Source: Burkholderia lata (GTDB lineage: Bacteria > Pseudomonadota > Gammaproteobacteria > Burkholderiales > Burkholderiaceae). From it: a stretch of DNA of 64,000 nt. The DNA is taken from positions 3,224,001 to 3,288,000 of the forward strand of contig NC_007511.1 of NCBI RefSeq assembly GCF_000012945.1, given 5' to 3'. Numbering within the stretch: the first letter of the stretch is position 1; every line of letters starts with the position of its first letter. The notes beneath the pieces are model-generated. The model was not told the DNA's origin and did not search any database. It saw only the letters and a program-made list of their open reading frames with translations. Made by a program: the position numbers and the translations under genes. Below are positions 54,411-61,111 of this stretch, piece after piece.

Positions 54411-54980
54411 TCAGCGCGTCGCGCCCAGCGCCACGCGCAGCCGCTCCATCAACTCCGTGTAGTGCCGCAGCACGTCGTCCTTCGGCACGACATTCGCGGT
54501 CGCGAAGCGGTCCGACCACACCGGTTTCCATTCATACGAGCCGTGCACGCTGCGGTCGCCGTCTGGCGCCTGGATCAGCGAGCGGATCCGCGCATCGCGG
54601 CCCGGGCCCGTATGCATGTCGAACAGCGCATGGATGTACGTGTGATACGCGTCGTACACGTCGTCGTCGAACAGGTAACGGTAGATGTGGAACGTGCGGT
54701 CGAGGTCGCGCTTCGCGCGGATCACGTCGTCCGGCGAGATGTCCTTCCAGTAGCCGATCCACGTGTAGAAGCACAGCAACGCATTGAGCTGCGGCGCGAC
54801 CGCGTCGTACAGCGCGAGCCGCTTTTCGATCAATCGCTGGTTGGTCCACTGCACGAGTTCGAGCCGCTTCAGGCGGCGCGCGACGAGCCAGCCAAGACAC
54901 GCGACCGACAACGGCGTCAGCACGCCCAGCACAAGCTTGACGATTTCCAGCGAATTCCACGGCGTGTTGATTGGCTGCAT
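54411..54980 (-). CDS. membrane-anchored protein of unknown function
   Basis: A 189-residue protein starting MQPINTPWNSLEIV. It has one transmembrane helix (about residues 11-33, VKLVLGVLTPLSVACLGWLV) followed by a positively charged stretch (ARRLKRLE) and a soluble helical domain rich in Tyr and Asp (FHIYRYLFDDDVYDAYHTYI). It would be N-out with the domain in the cytosol. I do not recognise the family. Longer frames upstream lack protein character. Confidence 0.72.
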   Translation of the reverse strand: MQPINTPWNSLEIVKLVLGVLTPLSVACLGWLVARRLKRLELVQWTNQRLIEKRLALYDAVAPQLNALLCFYTWIGYWKDISPDDVIRAKRDLDRTFHIYRYLFDDDVYDAYHTYIHALFDMHTGPGRDARIRSLIQAPDGDRSVHGSYEWKPVWSDRFATANVVPKDDVLRHYTELMERLRVALGATR

Positions 54981-55209
54981 GAATGGCCCGACAAGAAGAA
55001 ACGCATCTGCATCAGCACACGACCCGGCGCGCAGCGCCGCCTGCCCGATCGCGTCGACATTGACCGTTAGTTGCTTGCGCATCGAACGTCGCGCAACCAC
55101 TCAGGCAACCGGTTCGACGCGGCGTGATTCGTCAGTCTATCGAGCGATTGTCACCGAGCCGTGACCGTTCGTCGACCCGTCGTCGCGTAGCCATGCCCCG
55201 CGCGTCGCG

Positions 55210-55674
55210 CTAGGTCGGTAGCGCCGACGTGAGCTTGACCTTCTGCATCGGAATGTCGGTCTTCACGCTCAGCACGCCCGGAATGCGCGTGAGGTATTCC
55301 ATCTGGAAGCGCCGGTAGTCGTCGATATCGGCCGCGACGACGCGCAGCAGGAAATCGCAATCGCCGGCCATCAGGTGGCACTCGACGACTTCCGGCATCT
55401 GCTGGACGGCCTCGGCGAAGCGGTTGACCGATTCCGCGTCCTGCCCCTTCAGCCACACGCGCGTGAAGATCGTCAGCCCCTTGCCGACTTTCGCGGGATT
55501 CAGCACGGCCACGTATTTCTCGATCACGCCGGCTTCCTCGAGGAGCCGCACGCGCCGCAGGCACGGCGACGGCGACAGGCCGACCTCGTGTGCGAGCTCC
55601 ACGTTCTGCATGCGGCCGTCGCGCTGGAGCGCGCTCAGGATCCGGCGGTCGATGGCATCAAGTTTCATTGGCAT
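55210..55674 (-). CDS. Lrp/AsnC-family transcriptional regulator
   Basis: A 154-residue Lrp-type regulator: HTH at about residues 5-60 (LDAIDRRILSALQRDGRMQN, then SPSPCLRRVRLLEEAGVI) and RAM ligand domain with VVECHLMAGDCDFLLRVVA. TTGGA precedes the ATG at 55674; ATG 55668 is an alternative. It is divergent from azlC/azlD, and Lrp-type proteins (AzlB in Bacillus) regulate these branched-chain amino-acid exporters. The 118-bp gap is unusually AT-rich (AAAAAATTCGCG, AAATTCTGAGAAAAA) and probably holds its operator. Confidence 0.92.
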   Translation of the reverse strand: MPMKLDAIDRRILSALQRDGRMQNVELAHEVGLSPSPCLRRVRLLEEAGVIEKYVAVLNPAKVGKGLTIFTRVWLKGQDAESVNRFAEAVQQMPEVVECHLMAGDCDFLLRVVAADIDDYRRFQMEYLTRIPGVLSVKTDIPMQKVKLTSALPT

Positions 55675-55792
55675 TCGATTCCAAAAAATTCGCGTATCAC
55701 GCGTTCAATGCCAAATTCTGAGAAAAATCTGGCCACAACGCAACCCGATTCGAGTCAAAAAAGCAGACAATTCCTTCCCCGAAGGAGGAGTA

Positions 55793-56527
55793 ATGAGCAG
55801 TAGCGTTTCAACGTCGTCAGGGCTTCGCGACAAGCCCGCTTATGTCGCCGAGATGGGTCGCGGTTTGCGCGCGGCGCTGCCCGTCATGCTGGGTTTCGTG
55901 CCGTTCGCGCTCGTGCTGGGCGCGCAGGCCGCGCAAAAAGGGCTGAGCCTGTTCGAAGTGCCGATGATGACCGGCATGAACTTCGGCGGCGGCTCCGAAT
56001 TCGCGGCGATCCATCTGTGGAGTTCGCCACCGCACATCGCGCTGATCGTCGCGATGTCGTTCCTCGTGAATTCGCGCCACATCCTGATGGGCGCTGCATT
56101 CGAGCCGTATATCCGCCGCCTGCCGCGCCGCCGCGCGTTCTTCGCACTGTTCTTCATGTGCGACGAAAGCTGGGCGATGTCGCTCGCCGACGCAAGGGCC
56201 CGCTCGGCCACGCACATCAGCGTGCCCTATTACGCGGGCATCTGCGTGGGGCTCTACCTGACGTGGATCTCGATGACCACGCTCGGCGCGGCGGTCGGCC
56301 CGACGATCGGCAACGTCGAGCAGTACGGCTTCGACATGGCGTTCACGGCCGTGTTTCTGGTGCTGCTGCGCGGGATGTGGAAAGGGATGCGCGCGAGCCG
56401 CCCGTGGTTCGTGAGCCTCGTCGTCGCGGCAGCCACGCACCTGGCCGTGCCCGGCGCGTGGTACGTCGCGGCCGGCGCCTGCGCGGGGCTGATCGCCGCG
56501 CTGCTGTGGGAGCCGCGCGATGCCTGA
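55793..56527 (+). CDS. azlC: AzlC-family branched-chain amino-acid exporter, large subunit
   Basis: A 244-residue membrane protein with seven to eight helices. The family pattern is GLRAALPVMLGFVPFALVLG at the N-terminus, then SEFAAIHLW and FLVNSRHILMGAAFEPYIR. Together with the small AzlD subunit it exports branched-chain amino acids or analogues. The start has a perfect AGGAGG. It overlaps azlD by 8 bp, so both are coupled. Probably controlled by the divergent Lrp regulator. Confidence 0.93.
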   Translation: MSSSVSTSSGLRDKPAYVAEMGRGLRAALPVMLGFVPFALVLGAQAAQKGLSLFEVPMMTGMNFGGGSEFAAIHLWSSPPHIALIVAMSFLVNSRHILMGAAFEPYIRRLPRRRAFFALFFMCDESWAMSLADARARSATHISVPYYAGICVGLYLTWISMTTLGAAVGPTIGNVEQYGFDMAFTAVFLVLLRGMWKGMRASRPWFVSLVVAAATHLAVPGAWYVAAGACAGLIAALLWEPRDA

Positions 56528-56828
56528 TTTCCCGGATTTCAGCACGGTCGCGACGATCGTGCTGATGGCGTCGACCACGTATCTGTCGCGCATCCTCGGC
56601 TACGTGCTGTTGCGCAACCGCACGCTGAGCCCGCGGATGGCGTCGGTGATGGAGAACGTGCCCGGCTGCGTGCTGATCTCGGTGATCGCGCCGGCCTTCG
56701 TGTCGACGCGCCCGGCCGACCTGCTCGCGCTGGCCATTACGCTGATCGCGGCGACGCGCCTGTCGATCCTGCCGACCGTCATCGTCGGCGTCGTGTCGGC
56801 CGGCCTGCTGCGGCACCTGCTCGGCTGA
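56520..56828 (+). CDS. azlD: AzlD-family branched-chain amino-acid exporter, small subunit
   Basis: A 102-residue membrane protein with three or four helices and the family pattern ASTTYLSRILGYVLLRNR near the N-terminus. It is the obligate partner of AzlC, starting 8 bp before the azlC stop. Confidence 0.93.
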   Translation: MPDFPDFSTVATIVLMASTTYLSRILGYVLLRNRTLSPRMASVMENVPGCVLISVIAPAFVSTRPADLLALAITLIAATRLSILPTVIVGVVSAGLLRHLLG

Positions 56829-57008
56829 GCGGTTCCGACCCGCCGCGCACGTCGCGGCACGAACACCGACCAACGGGCGCGCGATGCGCCCGTTTTCACA
56901 TCCGCGCCCACCGCGCGACACGACGATTCTCACGCGGGAATGCTAGCCTTGTGGCTTGCGCCACGCTGCACTTCCCTCTCAATCCCCATCTCCGCGAGGA
57001 TCGTCCCG

Positions 57009-57788
57009 ATGCAAGAAACCCGCCCGCTGTTCGATCGTGTCCTGCTCACCAACGACGACGGAATCGACGCCCCCGGCCTTGACGTGCTCGAACAGGTCGC
57101 CACGCAACTGGCGCGCGAAGTGTGGATCGTCGCGCCGGCGGAAGACCAGAGCGGCACGTCGCATTCGCTGAGCCTGCACGAACCGCTGCGCGTGCATCGC
57201 AAGGGCGACCGCCGTTTCGCGGTGCGCGGCACGCCCGGCGATTGCGTCGCGATCGCGATCAGCCACCTGATGAAGGATGCACGGCCCGACATCGTGCTGT
57301 CCGGCGTGAATCGCGGCGGGAACCTCGGTACCGAAACGGTGTTTTCCGGCACGGTCGGTGCCGCGATGACGAGCATGCTGGTCGGCGTGCCGGCCATCGC
57401 GCTGAGCCAGGCGTTCACCGATCGCAACGCGGTGCCGTGGGACACGGCGCTCGCGCTCGCGCCGGACGTGATTCGCCGGCTCGTTGCGGCCGGCTGGGAC
57501 AGCGACGCGTGCCTGAACGTGAATTTCCCGCCGCGGCCCGCGCAGGACGTGCGTGGCCTCAAGGTAACGAACCAGGGCGCCGGTACGCTGCAGGGTGTCG
57601 AGATCGTGTCGGGGCGCGACCCGCGCGACATCGAGTATCACTGGCTGAAGCTCGCCCGCGCGCCGCGCGACGACGATGCGGATTCGGAAACGGTTGCGTT
57701 GGGTGAAGGGTATGTCGCCGTCACGCCGCTGAAGTTCGAGCGCACGCACGATCAGGCGCTTGCACGGTTGCGGACGAGCCTCGGCTGA
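57009..57788 (+). CDS. surE: 5'/3'-nucleotidase SurE
   Basis: A 259-residue metal-dependent phosphatase that hydrolyses nucleoside monophosphates and polyphosphate. The N-terminal signature LLTNDDGIDAPGL carries the metal-binding Asp-Asp. Other motifs are VVAPAEDQSG-type sequence (VAPAEDQSGTSHSLS), the SGVNRGGNLG loop with the metal-ligand Asn, and YSGTVGAA-type FSGTVGAAMTS. The ATG at 57009 matches the usual N-terminus. A standalone copy: the typical pcm-nlpD neighbours of primary-chromosome surE are absent, so this may be a second paralogue. Confidence 0.95.
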   Translation: MQETRPLFDRVLLTNDDGIDAPGLDVLEQVATQLAREVWIVAPAEDQSGTSHSLSLHEPLRVHRKGDRRFAVRGTPGDCVAIAISHLMKDARPDIVLSGVNRGGNLGTETVFSGTVGAAMTSMLVGVPAIALSQAFTDRNAVPWDTALALAPDVIRRLVAAGWDSDACLNVNFPPRPAQDVRGLKVTNQGAGTLQGVEIVSGRDPRDIEYHWLKLARAPRDDDADSETVALGEGYVAVTPLKFERTHDQALARLRTSLG

Positions 57789-57882
57789 TCCGCGCGGGTC
57801 GGCGAGGCAGCGGTCGCGGCGATTGCGCGTGGTACCTGCGCGCGGTTGCCCGGCTGCATCACGGCCTTACCGCATCACTGCC

Positions 57883-58082
57883 TTACCGTCTTACCGTCTT
57901 ACCGTCTTACCGTCTTACCGTCTTACCGCTTTACCGCTTTACCGCTTTACCGCTTTACCGCTTTACCGCTTTACCGCTTTACCGCTTTACCGCTTTACCG
58001 CTTTACCGCCTTACCGCCTTACCGCCTTACCGCCTTACCGCCTTACCGCTTCACCACTTCACCACTTCACCACTTCACCACT
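57883..58082. repeat. 25-unit array of 8-bp repeats
   Basis: Units run without interruption: TTACCGTC five times, TTACCGCT ten times, TTACCGCC five times, TTACCGCT once, TCACCACT four times. The four unit types are blocked, as left by local slippage duplications. It lies between convergent surE (stop 57788) and the SDR gene (stop 58107). Because 8 is not a multiple of 3, all frames cycle through it and the long frame at 57846-59075 is a product of the repeat, not a gene. Confidence 0.97.
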
Positions 58083-58106
58083 TCACCGAACGACCGAGCC
58101 ACCGCG

Positions 58107-58928
58107 TCACGTCAGGTTCATTCCCCCGTCGAGCATCACGATCTCGCCCGTCACGTAGTCGGACGCGACGAGCATCGCGACCGTCTGCGCGATGTCGTCC
58201 GGCGTCGCCGCGCGGCGCATCGGCGCGCGCTCGCGCCAGAGCTGCTGCGCGTCCGTCCAGTCGGCAGTCAGCGGCGTATCGACGAGCCCCGGCGCGACCG
58301 CATTGACGCGAATCGCCGGTGCAAGCGTGCGCGCGAGCAGCCGCGTCGTGTGATTGAGCGCGGCCTTCGCCGCCGCATACGGAATCGACGCGCCTTTCGG
58401 CCGCACGCCCGCATGCGAACTGACGTTCACCACGCACCCGGCCCGCCCATGCGACGCCGCCTCGCGCAATGCGGCTTCCGCCTCGGCGACGAGCCGGAAC
58501 GGTGCGATCACGTTGATCTCATGCATCTCGCGCCACACCTCGGGCGTCGCCGCAGCAAGATCGTCGTGCGGAATCACGCGACTGACGCCCGCATTGTTGA
58601 CGAGCACGTCGAGCCGCCCGTGCACGGCAACGGCTTCGCGGATCAGCCGCACGCGTTCGGCATCGTCGGCGAGGTCGGCCTGCACGTAGGCCGCACCGAG
58701 TTCGCGCGCCATCGCTCGCCCCACGTCGGCCGAGCTGCGCGAATGCAGGATGACCGCATAGCCGTCCGCCGCCAGGCGGCGCGCGATCGCCGCGCCGATC
58801 CCCGACGTCGAACCGGTGACGAGCGCAACCGGCCGATGCAGGCGCGACGCGCGCGGCTCGGCGACGGTTTCGGTTTCAGGTTCCGTTTCGGGAATCGGAG
58901 CGGAGATCGGCGGAAGCGGCGCGTCCAT
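58107..58928 (-). CDS. short-chain dehydrogenase/reductase
   Basis: A 273-residue NAD(P)-dependent oxidoreductase. The cofactor motif is VALVTGSTSGIGAAIA (about residues 34-49), followed by NNAGVS and the catalytic Ser in VNVSSHAG and YAAAK. The C-terminal IVMLDGGMNLT is typical of FabG-like members. The first 30 residues are an unusual Pro/Glu-rich extension (PETEPETETVAEP). Translation from this ATG is supported by AGGG. It is 15 bp after the MFS gene stop, the last gene of a three-gene operon. The substrate is unknown. Confidence 0.9.
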   Translation of the reverse strand: MDAPLPPISAPIPETEPETETVAEPRASRLHRPVALVTGSTSGIGAAIARRLAADGYAVILHSRSSADVGRAMARELGAAYVQADLADDAERVRLIREAVAVHGRLDVLVNNAGVSRVIPHDDLAAATPEVWREMHEINVIAPFRLVAEAEAALREAASHGRAGCVVNVSSHAGVRPKGASIPYAAAKAALNHTTRLLARTLAPAIRVNAVAPGLVDTPLTADWTDAQQLWRERAPMRRAATPDDIAQTVAMLVASDYVTGEIVMLDGGMNLT

Positions 58929-58942
58929 ATCGGGGAACCCTG

Positions 58943-60184
58943 TCAGTGGCGTTCCCGCATCATAATCGCGACGACGCCCCCTGACGCGAACGTCACCGCC
59001 GCCACCACGAGGATCGCGGCGGCGAAGCCGAAGCGGTCGGCCATCAGGCCGGCCGACAGCGCGCCGATCGCATAGCCGAGATCGCGCCAGAACCGGTACA
59101 CGCTCAGCGAGCGCGCCCGCCAGCCGGGCTCGGACGCATCGGACACGGCCGCGATCAGGCTCGGATAGACCATCGCGGTGCCGAGGCCGAGCAGCACGCT
59201 CGCGACGAGCCACCAGCGGAACTGCCCCGTCAGGGCGGTCAGCGCGAGCCCGCCCGCCTGCACCCACATCCCGGCGACGATCAGCCCCTTGCGCCCCCAC
59301 CGGTCGCTCAGCGGCCCGGTGACGATCTGGCAACTGCCCCACACGACCGGATAGACGGCCTTCAGGATGCCGATCCGCTCGATGCCGAGCCCGAGCGTCG
59401 TGAAGAACAGCGGGAAGATGCCCCAGCTCATCCCGTCGTTGAGGTTGTTGATCATGCCGGCCTGCGACGCCGCGAACAGGTTGCGGTTGCGGAACGACGT
59501 CAGCATGAAGACTTCGCGGAACGACAGCGCTGGCGCGCCGGCCGGCTGGCCGCTTTCCAGCCGCACATGGTCACGCGTGTCGCGCACGACGAGGATCGAC
59601 AGCAGCAGGCCCGCGATCGCATAGAACACGCCGAGATAGATCGGCGTCGGCCGCAGCCCGTAGCGGCTCGCGAGATAGCCGGTCGCGAACGCAGTCGCGC
59701 CCACCGCGAAATAGCCGGCGAATTCGTTCAGGCCGACCGCGAGGCCACGGCTCTTCGGGCCGACGAGGTCGACCTTCATGATCACCGTCATCGACCACGC
59801 GAACCCTTGGCTCAGCCCGAGCAGCACGTTCGCGGCGATCACCCATTCCCAGTTCGGCGCCGCGATGATCATGAACGGCACCGGCAGCCCGAGCAGCCAG
59901 CCGGCGATCAGCACGCGCTTGCGCCCCCACGTATCGGCGAGCTGGCCCGACACCAGGTTCGCGAACGCCTTGACCAGCCCGAAGCTGACGATGAACGACG
60001 TGATCAGCGCAGTCGACTCGAGATGAAACTGCTCGGCGCCGATCAGCGGCACGACGGTGCGCTCGATGCCGACCATCCCGCCGACGAACGCGTTGACCAG
60101 CACGAGCAACGCGAATTGCCGCCAGTTCTCGCGCAGGCCGAGCGCCACTGCGCGTCCGCCGCGCGTCATCGCTACGTTTGCCAT
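58943..60184 (-). CDS. MFS transporter
   Basis: A 413-residue, 12-helix major facilitator. Motif A variants are visible in both halves (GQLADTWGRKRVLIAG and GPLSDRWGRKGLIVAG). The N-terminus MANVAMTRGGRAVALGLREN precedes helix 1 (FALLVLVNAFVGGMVGIERT). It lies in an operon with a 44-residue peptide (5 bp upstream) and the SDR. The divergent ArsR-rhodanese regulator is commonly found beside such transporters in proteobacteria, which suggests a link to sulfur- or metalloid-related stress, by context only. Confidence 0.9.
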   Translation of the reverse strand: MANVAMTRGGRAVALGLRENWRQFALLVLVNAFVGGMVGIERTVVPLIGAEQFHLESTALITSFIVSFGLVKAFANLVSGQLADTWGRKRVLIAGWLLGLPVPFMIIAAPNWEWVIAANVLLGLSQGFAWSMTVIMKVDLVGPKSRGLAVGLNEFAGYFAVGATAFATGYLASRYGLRPTPIYLGVFYAIAGLLLSILVVRDTRDHVRLESGQPAGAPALSFREVFMLTSFRNRNLFAASQAGMINNLNDGMSWGIFPLFFTTLGLGIERIGILKAVYPVVWGSCQIVTGPLSDRWGRKGLIVAGMWVQAGGLALTALTGQFRWWLVASVLLGLGTAMVYPSLIAAVSDASEPGWRARSLSVYRFWRDLGYAIGALSAGLMADRFGFAAAILVVAAVTFASGGVVAIMMRERH

Positions 60185-60188
60185 CGCG

Positions 60189-60323
60189 CTAGCCCGCCGC
60201 GACGCGCGGGCAAGCCGCCCGATCGGCGACCGGACCGACCACCGCGCCGGTCGCCTTGCCGCCGCAACCGAACAGGGATGAAATGCCTCCCGTATCGGGA
60301 TGCAGGAAGAGTCTGAGAATCAT
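60189..60323 (-). CDS. 44-residue peptide ahead of the MFS transporter
   Basis: A small frame with a strong GGAGGCAATCCG before its ATG. It begins MILRLFLHPDTGGISSLFGC and ends with AACPRVAAG. It has two Cys (GCGG and ACPR) separated by 20 residues, and the stop is 4 bp before the transporter ATG, so it is surely co-transcribed. I do not recognise it. Two options: a metal- or sulfur-binding micro-protein, or a leader peptide whose translation tunes the transporter. The very good ribosome-binding site favours real translation. Confidence 0.6.
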   Translation of the reverse strand: MILRLFLHPDTGGISSLFGCGGKATGAVVGPVADRAACPRVAAG

Positions 60324-60354
60324 CGGATTGCCTCCATCCCGCGAACGCGGTAAC

Positions 60355-60374
60355 ATTCAATCAATTTGATGAAT
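60355..60374. promoter_or_regulatory. candidate ArsR operator in the divergent promoter
   Basis: An inverted repeat ATTCA(a)TCAA-t-TTGATGAAT, perfect apart from one extra A on the left. It lies 22 bp before the regulator GTG and 31 bp before the 44-residue peptide, where it could block both promoters. Typical of ArsR sites (AT-rich 12-2-12-like dyads). Confidence 0.6.
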
Positions 60375-60395
60375 GATTAATCGAGGGGAGGCCAC

Positions 60396-61070
60396 GTGTC
60401 AAGCACGGGACCCAAGCAAGCGATTTATGCAAGCCTCGCCGAGGTCGCGCAGGCAATCGGCCATCCGAACCGGCTCGAACTGCTGGAGCACCTCGCGCAG
60501 CGCGAGCGGTCGGTCGAGGCACTGACGGCGCTGTCGGGGATGACGTTCGCGAACACATCCCGGCACCTGCAGATCCTGCGGCGCGCGCGCCTCGTCGATA
60601 CCGAGCGGCGCGGCAAGCACATCGTGTATCGCCTCGCCGGCGACAGCGAGGTTGTCGTGCTGATGAAGGCGCTCGGCCGCGTGGGCGAGCGCAATGTCGC
60701 CGAGGTCAACAAGGTGATGGGCGACTACTTCCACGCGCGCGATGCGCTGGAGCCCGTGTCGCGCGACGAACTGACCGCACGGCTCGCGGACGGCCTCGTC
60801 ACGCTGCTGGACGTACGTCCGCGCGACGAATTCACGGAGGGCCACCTGCCGGGCGCGTTGAACATTCCGCTGTCCGAGCTCGATGCACGCGTGAGCGAAT
60901 TGCCGGCCGGGACGGAGATCGTCGCCTACTGCCGCGGCCCGTACTGTGTGTTTGCGGTCGAAGCCGTCGCCGCATTGCGCGCGCGCGGCTTCAAGGCCGC
61001 ACGGCTGGAAGACGGTTTTCCGGAGTGGAAGGCGGCCGGCTTCGCGGTCGAGACCGGCGCCGCTGGATGA
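60396..61070 (+). CDS. ArsR-family regulator fused to a rhodanese domain
   Basis: A 224-residue protein starting at GTG (VSSTGPKQ). The ArsR-type winged HTH is at residues 10-95 (LAEVAQAIGHPNRLELLEHL, recognition helix NTSRHLQILRRARLV). A rhodanese domain follows (about 120-220) with VTLLDVRPRDEF and active-site loop CRGPYC, so catalytic Cys179 and a second Cys184 are present. Such fusions sense thiosulfate, persulfide or metalloid-related sulfur species through the rhodanese Cys. It represses or controls the divergent peptide-MFS-SDR operon through the dyad in the shared promoter (inferred). Confidence 0.9.
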   Translation: MSSTGPKQAIYASLAEVAQAIGHPNRLELLEHLAQRERSVEALTALSGMTFANTSRHLQILRRARLVDTERRGKHIVYRLAGDSEVVVLMKALGRVGERNVAEVNKVMGDYFHARDALEPVSRDELTARLADGLVTLLDVRPRDEFTEGHLPGALNIPLSELDARVSELPAGTEIVAYCRGPYCVFAVEAVAALRARGFKAARLEDGFPEWKAAGFAVETGAAG

Positions 61071-61079
61071 AGGAACACA

Positions 61080-61097
61080 GCCCGCGTCGAAGCGGGC
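61080..61097. terminator. bidirectional hairpin between ArsR-rhodanese and mannosidase genes
   Basis: GCCCGC/GCGGGC stem with 6-nt loop midway between two convergent stops (61070 and 61112). A short T-run follows on the plus strand (CGTTTGCC); on the minus strand there is none. Confidence 0.5.
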
Positions 61098-61111
61098 CGT
61101 TTGCCGATCGC

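Noticed and set aside
57883..58082. CRISPR array
   Set aside because: Units are 8 bp with no unique spacers and no cas genes.
57846..59075. 409-codon plus-strand frame through the 8-bp repeat array
   Set aside because: The repeat keeps all frames open; the rest is antisense to the SDR and MFS genes.
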